Shown: positions 21,621 to 31,721, counted from the stretch's first letter. The stretch is 64,000 nt of DNA from Pedobacter sp. L105 (GCF_009765875.1 NZ_LMUP01000014.1:558001-622000); one strand, 5' to 3'. Numbers and translations are program-made. Notes: generated by a model not told the origin, from the letters alone.

Positions 21621-22976
21621 ATGACCATACGTAACCGGTTATCTCTTCAATTTACATTTATGTTCGCGGTGTTGCTGCTCTTCGCACTTACCGGAATATA
21701 CTTCTTTGTGGAGCATAACTGGGTAAAAAACTTCTATACCAAACTCAACAGCAGGGCAGTAACCATCAGCCAGTTTTATCTTGCTGAAGACAACCTTTCC
21801 AAAGAAAAATTTGAACACGTACTCAAAAGGTTTCCTCAATCGCTTACCGACGAAAGGATAAGTATCTACGATGCCAATTTCAAAGCCCGCTTTATCCCTG
21901 AAGATTCAATTCACTGGGATTCCAGTATCTTAAAATCTGTAGTCGCCAATAAAGAAATCTATTTCAGACAAGGGGAGAGGCAGGTGACAGGAATTTATTA
22001 TGTAGATAACTCCGGGCCATTCATTATCCTGGTCTCGGCTATTGACGAGCAGGGGCATCACGACAGAACGGAATTGGCTTTTATCATGCTGGCCTTCTTT
22101 CTGATCTCCCTGATCATCACCTTCTTTTCCGGCAAGATCTTCTCCAGGCTGGCACTTTCACCCATATTAGGAATCACTAACCAGCTCAAGATCATCAGGT
22201 CTTCCAGTTTAAACCACCGGCTGGCCGTCAGTGAAACCCATGTGGATGAAATTGATATTTTATCTATAGGAATTAATAACCTGCTGGAACATCTGGAGCA
22301 ATCATTTGATAGCCAGGAGGCATTTATCGCCAATGCATCCCATGAACTGCGAACACCCATTACCACCATCATGGGCGAAGCTGAAATATCTTTAATGAAT
22401 GAAAGGAGTTCGCAGGACTACAAGCAGACCCTCGTTAACATCATTAAAGAAACGGAACGGCTCAACTTTATCATCAACAGCCTGATGGACCTGGTGCAAA
22501 CCAATATATCCAACAATGCTTTTCAGGATATCAGCATGGATGAGCTGCTCTGGGAAGTAGTTGATGAAATGTGCAGCAAACACCCCGACCGTATCGTTGA
22601 AGTGAATTACAACCACCCGGAAGACCACAGCGTATATACCATACAGGGAAACAGGCAGCTGCTGTTCATCGCCATCAACAATATCCTTAAAAATGCCATT
22701 AAATTCTCCGACGGAAAAATAGTACACTGTGAGATTTTTGCAGATGCTAAAGGTGTCCACATCATCATCAAAGATGAAGGGATAGGTATTCCGGCGGCCG
22801 ACCTCAATAAAATATTCCAGCCTTTTTTCCGCTCTTCTACCGCATTAAGCTTTGCTGGTTATGGCATCGGGCTTTCCCTAACGCAGAACATCATGCGGTT
22901 GCATAACGGAAGAATAAAGGTGAAATCTGAACCTGGCCTGGGCACAGAATTTCACCTGATTTTCCCTGCCTATTAG
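21621..22976 (+). CDS. Sensor histidine kinase of efflux operon
   Basis: 451 residues. TM1 is around residues 10-30 (FMFAVLLLFALTGIYFF), followed by a periplasmic sensor of ~120 residues and TM2 (FIMLAFFLISLIITFFSG). Next come a HAMP-like linker, a HisKA domain with H241 in NASHELRTP, and HATPase_c with N-box NNILKNAIKFS, DEGIGIP and GYGIGLSL. It lies 2 bp after the response regulator. The short periplasmic loop, rather than a large one, fits metal-sensing CusS/CzcS kinases, but the ligand is not proven. Confidence 0.92.
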   Translation: MTIRNRLSLQFTFMFAVLLLFALTGIYFFVEHNWVKNFYTKLNSRAVTISQFYLAEDNLSKEKFEHVLKRFPQSLTDERISIYDANFKARFIPEDSIHWDSSILKSVVANKEIYFRQGERQVTGIYYVDNSGPFIILVSAIDEQGHHDRTELAFIMLAFFLISLIITFFSGKIFSRLALSPILGITNQLKIIRSSSLNHRLAVSETHVDEIDILSIGINNLLEHLEQSFDSQEAFIANASHELRTPITTIMGEAEISLMNERSSQDYKQTLVNIIKETERLNFIINSLMDLVQTNISNNAFQDISMDELLWEVVDEMCSKHPDRIVEVNYNHPEDHSVYTIQGNRQLLFIAINNILKNAIKFSDGKIVHCEIFADAKGVHIIIKDEGIGIPAADLNKIFQPFFRSSTALSFAGYGIGLSLTQNIMRLHNGRIKVKSEPGLGTEFHLIFPAY

Positions 22977-23009
22977 ATCTTAACGCTGCCGTGACAATAT
23001 CGGGCCCAC

Positions 23010-23046
23010 ATTAGAGAATTCTAATCAATATCTAATGACTCTCTAA
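23010..23046 (+). promoter_or_regulatory. Candidate response-regulator binding array upstream of tolC
   Basis: TCTAA occurs at 23020, 23031 and 23042, exactly 11 bp apart, and an inverted ATTAGA at 23010-23015 forms a palindrome with the first copy. Direct repeats one helical turn apart are typical OmpR-family sites. They lie 60-85 bp before the tolC-like start. Confidence 0.6.
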
Positions 23047-23106
23047 CCTCACATTAAGAACCCTTTAATCCCCTCCAATTACTTTTGACATATACATATA
23101 ATAAAG

Positions 23107-24420
23107 ATGTTTATGTCAAAAAATCAAATTGGTCTGCGCCACATTACAGCGGTTTTTTTGCTGCTCGCCGTGGCAGTAACAGCCAAAGGACAAAACCTGG
23201 GCAGGACTGAAGTAAAGCTTACCTTAAAACAGGCAGAAGATCAGTTCCTGGAAAAGAACCTTAGCTTGCTGGCCGGTAAATATGCCATTGAAACAGCTAA
23301 AGCCGGAATCATCACCGCAAAACTGTTCGATAATCCTCAAGCCAGCTTTGAGAATATCCTGTATAACCCTCAAACCAAAAGGATCCTTGACATGAGCTAC
23401 AATGGTGGTGAGTATAACGCTAGTATTGGCCAGCTGTTCAAAACCGCAGGAAAGAGAAATAAAAATATACAACTGGCCAATATATCTGTTCAACAATCAG
23501 AATTTCAGTTTTTCGACCTGCTGAGAACATTAAAATACACGCTGAGGTCCGATTTCTACAAGATCTATTTCCAGGAACAATCTGCCCTGGTATATAAAGA
23601 AGAGATCAGTTCCCTTTCTAAAACCCTTTCTGTTTTCCAGGAAGAATATAAACATGATAACATCTCTAAAAAAGAAGTATTGAGGATACAATCGCAGTTG
23701 TATTCACTGCAAGCTGAATTGTCTGAATTGCAGGATGGTATAGATGACGCACAGAGTGAATTTAAATTGCTGATCAGGGCCAATGCCAACACCTATATTC
23801 TTCCGGATGTGAGCGCCGATTCAGATCCTGGAAATTACCTGAGCAACGTAACTTATACTACTTTGCTAGACTCCGCTACACATAACCGTTATGATTTGAA
23901 AGTAGCCCAGGCAGGTATCGATTACAGTATCATGAACCTCAAATTGCAGCATGCAATGGCTGTGCCTGATGTTAACCTTTCTCTTACCTATGATAAAAAC
24001 GGTAGTAATGTGAGAAACTATTCCGGTATCGGAATCAGTATTCCAATTCCGCTGTTCAACAGAAACCAGGGAAATATTAAAGCAGCTAAGGTAGCGGTAG
24101 ATGACAGCAAATTAGCTTTTAACCAGCAGCAGGACCAGGTGCAGAGCGATCTCGACAACAGCTTTCAAAGTGCCCTCCGACTGGAAACGCTATTCAAAGG
24201 ATTTGATCCCGGCTTTAAAAAAGACTTTAACGACCTGATCACCCAGGTGATGATCAATTATCAAAAGAGAAACATCGGGCTGCTTGAATTTCTCGATTTC
24301 TATGATTCTTATAAAACCAATACCCTTCAGCTAAATACCCTGCAAATGAATCGTTTAAATGCGCTGGAGCAATTGAACTATGTAACCGGAACCGCTTTAT
24401 TTAATAAAACAGATAAATAA
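23107..24420 (+). CDS. TolC-family outer-membrane efflux protein
   Basis: 437 residues; a second ATG at codon 3 is an equally possible start. The signal peptide ends near VTAKGQ. It shows two repeats of the TolC helical hairpin pattern (KLTLKQAEDQFLEKNLSL at the start, IGISIPIPLFNRNQGNIK-type segment in the middle, KRNIGLLEFLDFYDSY near the end). It forms the outer-membrane duct of a tripartite pump with the two genes after it. The spacing is 7 bp to the adaptor gene, so all three are one operon. Confidence 0.92.
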   Translation: MFMSKNQIGLRHITAVFLLLAVAVTAKGQNLGRTEVKLTLKQAEDQFLEKNLSLLAGKYAIETAKAGIITAKLFDNPQASFENILYNPQTKRILDMSYNGGEYNASIGQLFKTAGKRNKNIQLANISVQQSEFQFFDLLRTLKYTLRSDFYKIYFQEQSALVYKEEISSLSKTLSVFQEEYKHDNISKKEVLRIQSQLYSLQAELSELQDGIDDAQSEFKLLIRANANTYILPDVSADSDPGNYLSNVTYTTLLDSATHNRYDLKVAQAGIDYSIMNLKLQHAMAVPDVNLSLTYDKNGSNVRNYSGIGISIPIPLFNRNQGNIKAAKVAVDDSKLAFNQQQDQVQSDLDNSFQSALRLETLFKGFDPGFKKDFNDLITQVMINYQKRNIGLLEFLDFYDSYKTNTLQLNTLQMNRLNALEQLNYVTGTALFNKTDK

Positions 24421-24427
24421 CCACCTC

Positions 24428-25522
24428 ATGTCTAGAAAATATCAATCATCGGCATTAGCCCTTTGCTTTTGTGCCCTGCTCATTTCCGCTTGTACTTCTC
24501 ATAAAGATGATGGTGAAGACAAAGCCCCGCGTTTTAAAGTGACAGACACGTTATTAAAAAGCCTGGTTACCGATACGGTAAGCTCCGGTGGTGCCAAATC
24601 AGAAATTTCACTGAGCGGTGCCATTGCGCCCGATGAAAATAAAATGGTAAAGATCTTTCCTATGGTGAGCGGTATTGTAGGTGACGTAAATGTTTTATTA
24701 GGCGACTTTGTGAAAAAAGGACAAACACTGGCTATTATGCGCAGTAGTGAGATGGCCGGTTTTACCAAAGACTACATCTCTTCACAGGCAGATATGAAAA
24801 GCTTCAAAAGAGTGCTTCAGTCAACACAAGATCTGTATAAAAGCGGACTGGCATCAGGTATGGACCTGCAGCGTGCACAGGCAGATTATGATAAGGCAGC
24901 AGCAGAAAATAAAAGGTCATCTGCGGTAATGTCTATCAATACCAGCAGCAGTAAAGGATATGAATTAAAATCCCCTATAGCTGGTTATGTGGTAGAGAAA
25001 AACTTAACGAACAACATGCAGGTAAGGGCTGATAACAGTCAGAACCTGTTCACTATAGCTGATTTATCTGATGTTTATGTACTGGCAAATATATTTGAGT
25101 CTGATATTTCCAGTGTACAGGTGGGCGACGAAGTAAAGATCACTACGCTTTCTTATCCTGATAAGATCTTTACCGGTAAAATTGATAAGATCTATAGTAT
25201 GATAGATCCTGATAATAAAGTGATGCGTGCAAGGGTGAAAATTGATAACCCTGGTAACCTGCTAAAACCGCAGATGTTTGCCAAAGTGCTGATCAAAGGT
25301 TTAAACGGCGATCAGCTGCCGATGATCAATTCAAGGTCCCTGATCTTTGATAATGACAGGTATTATGTGATCCAGAAAACGGGGCCAGCTGCTGTACACA
25401 TACAGCCGATCGAGATTGCCAAGAGAACCGAAGACCGCGTATATATTAAATCAGGACTGAAAGCCGGAGATGAGATCATCTCTTCCAGACAGCTCTTTAT
25501 TTACGAATCGTTAAAAGATTAA
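24428..25522 (+). CDS. RND efflux periplasmic adaptor (membrane fusion) lipoprotein
   Basis: 364 residues with a lipoprotein signal (lipobox ISAC, Cys about residue 22). It has the biotinyl-lipoyl-like domain (VKIFPMVSGIVGDVNVLLGD, then KKGQTLAIM), a helical hairpin (~residues 100-160), the second lipoyl half (KSPIAGYVVEKNL) and a beta-barrel (VYVLANIFESDISSVQVGDE). It links the inner-membrane RND pump to the TolC protein. It lacks an obvious metal-binding histidine or methionine-rich end, so substrate choice is not settled by it. Confidence 0.92.
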   Translation: MSRKYQSSALALCFCALLISACTSHKDDGEDKAPRFKVTDTLLKSLVTDTVSSGGAKSEISLSGAIAPDENKMVKIFPMVSGIVGDVNVLLGDFVKKGQTLAIMRSSEMAGFTKDYISSQADMKSFKRVLQSTQDLYKSGLASGMDLQRAQADYDKAAAENKRSSAVMSINTSSSKGYELKSPIAGYVVEKNLTNNMQVRADNSQNLFTIADLSDVYVLANIFESDISSVQVGDEVKITTLSYPDKIFTGKIDKIYSMIDPDNKVMRARVKIDNPGNLLKPQMFAKVLIKGLNGDQLPMINSRSLIFDNDRYYVIQKTGPAAVHIQPIEIAKRTEDRVYIKSGLKAGDEIISSRQLFIYESLKD

Positions 25523-25543
25523 TCAGACCATAAATCTAAAGAA

Positions 25544-28500
25544 ATGAACAAAGTAATTAAAGCTGTTCTGGGATTCTCTCTCAAGAATAAGTTCTTCATA
25601 TTTTTCATGACCTTTTTGCTGCTGATTGCGGGTTATATCAGCTTTAAGAACATCAGCATAGATGCCTTTCCTGACGTAACCAATACCTCGGTAACCATTA
25701 TCACCCAATGGCCGGGCAGAAGCGCCGAAGAGGTAGAAAAGTTTGTGACGCGTCCGCTGGAAATTGCCATGAACCCGGCAGAGAAAAAGACGTCTATCCG
25801 CTCTTCTTCTTTATTTGGGCTCTCTGTGGTCAAGATTAGTTTTGAGGATGATGTGGATTATGCCTTCGCCAGGATGCAGATCAATAACCATATCGATGAT
25901 GCGGATCTGCCTGATGGGGCAAAATCAGAAATTGAACCACCTTATGGACCAACAGGGGAGATTTTCCGATATACCCTGAAAAGCAATAAAAAATCTGTGC
26001 GTGAATTGAAAACGCTGGAAGAATGGGTAGTGGAACGCGAAATCAGATCTGTACCCGGCGTAGCCGATGTAAACAGCTTTGGTGGCGAAACTAAAGCCTA
26101 CCAGATTACCATTAATCCCGAAAAATCACTGCAATATGGTGTAACGCCTTTAGAAGTGTTTGATGCTGTTTCTAAAAGTAATATCAATGTAGGCGGTGAT
26201 GTGATCGAGCAGAGCGGACAGGCTTATGTGGTAAGAGGTATAGGCTTACTAAATAATATCGATGAGATCAAAAATGTAATCGTTGATAATATCAAGGGAT
26301 CACCAATTTATATCAAAAATATAGCTGAAGTAACCGAGTCAAGACTGCCTGCTTTAGGACAGGTAGGACGAGATATGGACCCTGATGTAGTTGAAGGTAT
26401 TGTGGTGATGCGCAAAGGCGAAAATCCAAGTGAAGTAATTGCAGCGTTAAAGTTGAAAATCAAAGCGCTGAATACACATATCCTTCCTGCTGATGTGAAG
26501 ATCAGTACCTTTTATGACAGGGAAGACCTGGTGAATTTCTCTACCCATACCGTGCTCCACAATATGCTGGAAGGGATTACTTTCGTGACCATCATTGTGT
26601 TTTTATTTATGGCCGACTGGAGGACAACGATCATTGTAGCGGTAATTATACCACTCGCACTGCTCTTTGCCTTTATCTGTCTGAAGTTAAAAGGAATGTC
26701 TGCCAACTTGTTATCGATGGGGGCGATTGACTTCGGGATTATCATTGACGGGGCCGTTGTCATGATGGAGGGGATCTTCGTCATCCTCGATCACAGGGCC
26801 GAGAAAATGGGAATGGATAAGTTTAACAAGATGAGCAAACTGGGCATGATCAAAGAAGCCTGTCTGGTAAACGGAAAAGGAATCTTCTTTGCCAAGCTGA
26901 TCATCATTGCAGGATTACTCCCAATCTTTAGCTTTGAAAAAGTAGAAGGTAAAATGTTCTCACCACTGGCCTGGACTTTAGGTTTCGCCCTGCTGGGAGC
27001 CCTGATCTTGACTTTTACCCTGGTGCCGGTAATGGCCAGTGTACTGCTGACAAAAGATGTGCGTGAAAAACACAACATCTTTGTAGAGTGGATCACCAGG
27101 AGTTCCATGAAATTTTTTAATATCTGTTTTAAAGGCCGGAAGGTAGCGCTGACGATTGCTGCGATAATTCTGGTTGGCGGTTTATTCTGTTTTAAGTTTT
27201 TGGGTTCAGAGTTTTTGCCCCAGCTGAATGAAGGATCAATTTATGTTCGCGCTACCGGCCCTTTAAGTACCTCACTGAGTCAGTCGGTATCCATTTCCAA
27301 TGAAATGCGTAAGATCTTCCTCACTTTCCCTGAAGTGAAACAGGTGATCTCACAGACCGGACGTCCGGATGATGGTACCGATGCCACAGGTTTTTACAAT
27401 ATAGAATTCCATGTAGACCTGTATCCGCAGGACGACTGGAAAGCGAAAGAGTCCAAACAGGAACTCATCGCGAAAATGCAGAAGAAGCTGAATTTCTTCC
27501 CCGGCATCGACCTTAACTTTTCACAGCCCATCTCGGATAACGTGGAAGAAGCTGTTTCGGGTGTAAAAGGATCTATTGTCATCAAGCTATTCGGTGACGA
27601 TTTTAAAGTAATCGAAAATAAAGAAGAGCAGATCGTTAAGATCATGAAGGGGGTAAAAGGAGTGGAGGATCTGGGTATCCTGCGCAACCTGGGACAGCCT
27701 GAATTGCAAATTAACCTGGATCAGGATAAAATGGCGCTGTATGGCGTTACCCCAGCTGATGCAAATGCGGTAATTGAAATGGCCATAGGCGGTAAAGCCG
27801 CTACGCAGATCTATGAAGGAGAACGTAAGTTCGATCTCAGGATTCGCTACCCTGAAGATTTCAGGAATAACGAAAACTCTATCGGCGACTTAAGGGTGCC
27901 TACCTTAAGCGGAAATAAAGTACCGCTGCGCGAAGTAGCTTCCATCAGGAAGATCGTTGGTCCAAGTATGATCTATAGGGATGACCACCAGCGTTATGGT
28001 GCCGTTAAATTTTCTATCCGCGGTCGCGATATGGGAAGTACTATTCAGGAAGCACAAAGCAAAGTAAATGCTAAAATTAAACTGGGCGAAGGTTATTCGA
28101 TGCAGTGGGCAGGCGATTTTGAAAACCAGCAGCGTGCCACACATCGTTTGGCACAGGTGGTACCTATCAGTATCCTGCTGATCTTCTTCATCTTATTTAT
28201 CCTGTTTGGTACCATTCGTGATTCGCTGCTGGTATTAAATAACGTACCTTTTGCCATCATCGGGGGGATCATGGCCCTGCTGATCACGGGAATTAACTTT
28301 AGTATTTCATCAGGAATAGGTTTTATCGCCCTGTTTGGGATATGCGTGCAGAATGGGGTAATCCTGATCACCAAGTTCAAATCAAATATTAAAGAAATGC
28401 GTTACATGCATCCGGAATGGACATTTGTTGATGCCCTCAGAACCGGTGTAGAATCCAGGATACGTCCTGTGATCATGACAGCAATGATGGCTGCCATAGG

Positions 28501-28669
28501 CCTGTTACCGGCAGCAATGTCTACCGGTATCGGTTCAGAAACTTCCAAACCACTGGCAACAGTAGTTATTGGGGGATTAATGTGTGATACTGTTTTTAAT
28601 CTGTTCATCTTTCCTATCATATTTTACCTGGCTTACAGGAATAAAGTAGCCCGGAAAGAAAAGATATAG
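25544..28669 (+). CDS. HME-RND (CzcA/CusA-type) efflux pump
   Basis: 1041 residues, the full length of the family. Twelve membrane segments in two sets, with the heavy-metal-efflux signature in TM4: DFGIIIDGAVVMMEG. It also has the N-terminal SIDAFPDVTNTSVTIITQWP and the GSEFLPQLNEGSIYVRATGP start of the second periplasmic half. It is a proton-driven antiporter that exports metal cations such as Zn, Co, Cd, Cu or Ag through the adaptor and TolC. It ends a five-gene locus of regulator, kinase, TolC, adaptor and pump. No CusF-like metallochaperone is present. Confidence 0.93.
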   Translation: MNKVIKAVLGFSLKNKFFIFFMTFLLLIAGYISFKNISIDAFPDVTNTSVTIITQWPGRSAEEVEKFVTRPLEIAMNPAEKKTSIRSSSLFGLSVVKISFEDDVDYAFARMQINNHIDDADLPDGAKSEIEPPYGPTGEIFRYTLKSNKKSVRELKTLEEWVVEREIRSVPGVADVNSFGGETKAYQITINPEKSLQYGVTPLEVFDAVSKSNINVGGDVIEQSGQAYVVRGIGLLNNIDEIKNVIVDNIKGSPIYIKNIAEVTESRLPALGQVGRDMDPDVVEGIVVMRKGENPSEVIAALKLKIKALNTHILPADVKISTFYDREDLVNFSTHTVLHNMLEGITFVTIIVFLFMADWRTTIIVAVIIPLALLFAFICLKLKGMSANLLSMGAIDFGIIIDGAVVMMEGIFVILDHRAEKMGMDKFNKMSKLGMIKEACLVNGKGIFFAKLIIIAGLLPIFSFEKVEGKMFSPLAWTLGFALLGALILTFTLVPVMASVLLTKDVREKHNIFVEWITRSSMKFFNICFKGRKVALTIAAIILVGGLFCFKFLGSEFLPQLNEGSIYVRATGPLSTSLSQSVSISNEMRKIFLTFPEVKQVISQTGRPDDGTDATGFYNIEFHVDLYPQDDWKAKESKQELIAKMQKKLNFFPGIDLNFSQPISDNVEEAVSGVKGSIVIKLFGDDFKVIENKEEQIVKIMKGVKGVEDLGILRNLGQPELQINLDQDKMALYGVTPADANAVIEMAIGGKAATQIYEGERKFDLRIRYPEDFRNNENSIGDLRVPTLSGNKVPLREVASIRKIVGPSMIYRDDHQRYGAVKFSIRGRDMGSTIQEAQSKVNAKIKLGEGYSMQWAGDFENQQRATHRLAQVVPISILLIFFILFILFGTIRDSLLVLNNVPFAIIGGIMALLITGINFSISSGIGFIALFGICVQNGVILITKFKSNIKEMRYMHPEWTFVDALRTGVESRIRPVIMTAMMAAIGLLPAAMSTGIGSETSKPLATVVIGGLMCDTVFNLFIFPIIFYLAYRNKVARKEKI

Positions 28670-28775
28670 GTATTAAATACCTTGGGTTAGTCATTCAGGC
28701 CCGTCTGGTGCATCTTTTGGCAGAAAGAGGTATCGGATGGGCTGAATGCATTTAAGGCCTTTCTACATTTTGACT

Positions 28776-29618
28776 TCAGGCCTTAGCTCCCAATAGAGAA
28801 GGAGAAATACCATAAGTCTTTTTGAACGCATAAGAGAAGTGCGAAAGGTTTTCAAAACCTACGTCCTGATACACGTCAGACGGTTTTCGGCCCTGTTGTT
28901 TGATCTGATAATAAGCTTCCTCCAGTCTTTTTTTATGCAGCCAGCGCCCGGGAGACATCCGGAACGTTTTCTCAAAATCCCTTTTAAACCCGGCAATACT
29001 TCTGCCGGTTAATTGTGCAAAGCGTTCCGTAGATACATTAAATTTATAATTCTTATCCATGAATTCCTGGATATCAATTTTATAGAGATCGCTAAAATCA
29101 AAAAGGATGTCCTTCAACAAATTATTCCGCTGTAGCAGTAATTCTATCGCTTCATTGGTTTTTAGTTGAATTAAAGGTTCGGTTAGTTTATCCGGAAGGT
29201 CAAAATAAGGAATTAATGAATTAAAAAATCCCCTGATGATCGGATCGTCATCCAGCTCAAAAAACGCTTTCTGTTTCAAAGTAGTGATCATCCCGTTAGG
29301 ATCGTTCTCCGCTTTAATATGATGTGCGGCACCGTATTTACGCAGGGTGTCTTTGTTCAGGAAGATATTTATAGCCCTGAACTCTCCTCCGGGCGGGGGC
29401 ACTTTTAACGATCTTACCAGCTGGTTTTTTCTCGCCAGACCAATGGTGCCAGCCCGGTAAACCAGCGTTTCACTGGCTGTTTCGAAATGAACTTCTCCGG
29501 ATACAATAAATCCCAGGGAATATTCCTGTATATATTGTTCACTTTCCCTTTGTTTACTGTCTACGCAGGAATAAAGTATATTACTGATCAGAAGATTGTG
29601 GTTAGATTTTGCTTCCAT
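28776..29618 (-). CDS. AraC-family transcriptional regulator
   Basis: 280 residues. The C-terminal ~100 form the two-helix-turn-helix AraC domain (VSTERFAQLTGRSIAGFKRD, then SDVYQDVGFENLSHFSYAFK). The N-terminal half is a cupin-like sensor (SLGFIVSGEVHFETASE). It is 21 bp downstream of an SDR gene on the same strand and probably in an operon with it. It is convergent with the RND operon; the short gap holds an AAGGCCT/AGGCCTT stem overlapping its stop. Confidence 0.9.
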   Translation of the reverse strand: MEAKSNHNLLISNILYSCVDSKQRESEQYIQEYSLGFIVSGEVHFETASETLVYRAGTIGLARKNQLVRSLKVPPPGGEFRAINIFLNKDTLRKYGAAHHIKAENDPNGMITTLKQKAFFELDDDPIIRGFFNSLIPYFDLPDKLTEPLIQLKTNEAIELLLQRNNLLKDILFDFSDLYKIDIQEFMDKNYKFNVSTERFAQLTGRSIAGFKRDFEKTFRMSPGRWLHKKRLEEAYYQIKQQGRKPSDVYQDVGFENLSHFSYAFKKTYGISPSLLGAKA

Positions 29619-29639
29619 CTTATTTAAAGATATAAATAC

Positions 29640-30452
29640 TTACTTAAACTGACTGTTTAATACTTTATCCAGCATACGGTCTGAAAGTACCTTATTCAAA
29701 AACAACAATAAACTCGCCCCATATCCGCCTGAATATCTTGTTTTTGGCTTTTTAGAAACAATGGCTTTTTGAATTAATCTGGCTATGTCTATTGGCAACG
29801 CCGCTTTTCCACCGCCTTTTTTGCTCAGTGCAGCAAATTGATTCGCCAGTTTTTCATAAGGCCTGTCCTTTGATGCTTTTATTAAGTTATCCATCGCAAT
29901 GTCTGCCCATTCTGTTTGGACCCCACCAGGTTCAATTACAATAACGTCTATGCCAAAGGTTTTTAACTCATTTCTCAGGCTATCACTTAAACCTTCCATA
30001 GCAAACTTACTGGCATGGTACCAGCCACCTAAAGGGGTAGCGAATTTTCCGCCAATAGAAGAAATGTTCACAATCTTGCCCGATTTTTGTTTGCGCATTG
30101 CCGGAATAACCAATTGGATCAATCGTGCTGCACCAAAGAGATTAACCTCTAGCTGATATCTGGCATCTTTCAGGTCTACATCCTCTATTGCTCCATAAGA
30201 CCCAAAACCGGCATTATTAATTAAAATATCAATTTTGCCTTCTTCAGCAAGTATGCTGTTTATGCCATTTACCATCGCGTCTTCCTGGCTCACATCCATT
30301 TCGATAATTTTACAGCCCAGCTGCTGAAGATCACCCATCAACTGTATCCTTCGTGCGGCAGCATAAACTTTATATCCATTTTGCACCAGTAATTTGGCTG
30401 TTTCCTTGCCCATGCCCGAAGATGCCCCTGTGATCAATACTACTTTATTCAT
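29640..30452 (-). CDS. Short-chain dehydrogenase/reductase (SDR)
   Basis: 270 residues of the classical SDR fold: cofactor loop TGASSGMG at the start, NNAG in INNAGFGSYG, catalytic S of ISSIGG and Y-x-x-x-K in YHASK. The R near TGAS (AAARR) suggests NADP preference. The substrate is not predictable. It resembles the other SDRs at 30912 and 53138 in length. A TAACTTTG -7 motif lies 21 bp upstream. Confidence 0.9.
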   Translation of the reverse strand: MNKVVLITGASSGMGKETAKLLVQNGYKVYAAARRIQLMGDLQQLGCKIIEMDVSQEDAMVNGINSILAEEGKIDILINNAGFGSYGAIEDVDLKDARYQLEVNLFGAARLIQLVIPAMRKQKSGKIVNISSIGGKFATPLGGWYHASKFAMEGLSDSLRNELKTFGIDVIVIEPGGVQTEWADIAMDNLIKASKDRPYEKLANQFAALSKKGGGKAALPIDIARLIQKAIVSKKPKTRYSGGYGASLLLFLNKVLSDRMLDKVLNSQFK

Positions 30453-30472
30453 TGTGACTTGATTTAGTGGAG

Positions 30473-30480
30473 CAAAGTTA
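30473..30480 (-). promoter_or_regulatory. -7 element of SDR/AraC operon
   Basis: The minus strand reads TAACTTTG, an exact TAnnTTTG match, 21 bp before the SDR start codon. No -33 TTG at 19 bp. Confidence 0.5.
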
Positions 30481-30911
30481 GCCCGGTTGCAGTGCGTTAG
30501 GTTTTCCCAAAAGCTCCAATTTACTTTGTTGAGGAGATCAATAAAAATATTCTTTTTGGCGAAAATTATACCACAAATGCGGGTAATACGTTCAGGTGTT
30601 CTAAAAAAGAATATATTTGAATTTTAATTTGATTCTAATATGTAACCGTTGAAGGCATCAATAAAATATTAAAAAATATAAGGAAGTACTTATTTAAATA
30701 TATTCAAAAGATAGTTGTATAGTTTACAACTATCAAAAGATAAAAAGCTCACGCAAGCTTCATAACTGCCAAAAACGCTGCAGGCAGCGAGAAGGCATTA
30801 AAAACCGCCACAGGCAGTTGGAAGACAATTGAAAAGCAATAAGAGAGAAGACAAAACAATAAATACCAAGATAAAACACATAAGAAACACACAAATAACA
30901 CATATACACAA
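30481..30911. promoter_or_regulatory. Long divergent intergenic region with operator-like palindrome and T-poor leader
   Basis: The left part is AT-rich with nothing identifiable. From about 30750 to the start codon at 30912 the plus strand is strikingly poor in T and rich in A and C. It includes two similar purine-rich stretches with a gcaggcag/caggcag word. This may be an unstructured mRNA leader. The inverted repeat is listed separately. Confidence 0.45.
30710..30734. promoter_or_regulatory. Inverted repeat, candidate operator
   Basis: GATAGTTGTA (30710-30719) and TACAACTATC (30725-30734) are exact inverted copies around tagtt. The centre reads TAGTTTAC, close to the -7 consensus, so a bound protein would block RNA polymerase. 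It lies 178 bp before the SDR at 30912. Confidence 0.5.
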
Positions 30912-31721
30912 ATGAAAAAAGTAATCCTTGTTACAGGGGCATCATCAGGCATAGGTTTAGCCTGTGCAAATGCACTTCAGTCCGATGGTCATACTGTTTA
31001 TGGCTCGAGCCGTAACCTGGCTAACATGAAATCAGTTTCATTTAAGCCGATTGAACTGGATATTACTGATGATACCTCAGTAAAAAATGCAATTGATAAA
31101 ATTATTAAAGCCGAAGGTAAAATTGATGTATTGGTAAACAATGCAGGCGATGGTATTTCCGGACCTTCTTACGCAACTCCTGTTGAGGTTGCTAAAAAAC
31201 AATTTGAGGTTAACTTTTTCGGTGTGGTTCGCGTAAGTAATGCCGTGCTTTCAGGAATGATCGAAAATAAAAATGGCTTAATCGTTAACGTGAGTTCCAT
31301 CGCTGGTTTAATGGGACTGCCTTATGTAGGTTTCTATGTAGCTTCCAAATACGCTGTAGAGGGGTACTCCCAAAGCTTAAGGATGGAACTACGCAGTTCA
31401 GGGATCAAAGTGGTATTGCTTAACCTTGGTGATTTCTCTACCGGGTTCACCGGAAGCCGCAGTAAATCTCCATTTACATTAAATGACGCAAAACTAGAGG
31501 CCGATTACAATACGGTACTGGCAAAGATAGAAAAGGATGAAACTGCCGGATCAGATCCATCAATGGTGGGTAAAAAAATCAGTAAAATCGTTGCCTCATC
31601 AAATCCATCACATCGTTATTTAATAGGAAAATTAGGACAGCTGATTTCTGTGCCTTTGAAACGTATATTGCCTGGTGGTTTATTTGAAAAATCTATCAAC
31701 GATTATTACAACATCAAATAA
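30912..31721 (+). CDS. Short-chain dehydrogenase/reductase (SDR)
   Basis: 269 residues with TGASSGIG, VNNAGDGISG, the catalytic serine in VSSIAG and YVASK. A classical oxidoreductase of unknown substrate. The stop codon is directly followed by the ATG of the UMF1 transporter, so the two are an operon. It diverges from the SDR/AraC operon on the left. The long leader is described separately. Confidence 0.9.
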   Translation: MKKVILVTGASSGIGLACANALQSDGHTVYGSSRNLANMKSVSFKPIELDITDDTSVKNAIDKIIKAEGKIDVLVNNAGDGISGPSYATPVEVAKKQFEVNFFGVVRVSNAVLSGMIENKNGLIVNVSSIAGLMGLPYVGFYVASKYAVEGYSQSLRMELRSSGIKVVLLNLGDFSTGFTGSRSKSPFTLNDAKLEADYNTVLAKIEKDETAGSDPSMVGKKISKIVASSNPSHRYLIGKLGQLISVPLKRILPGGLFEKSINDYYNIK

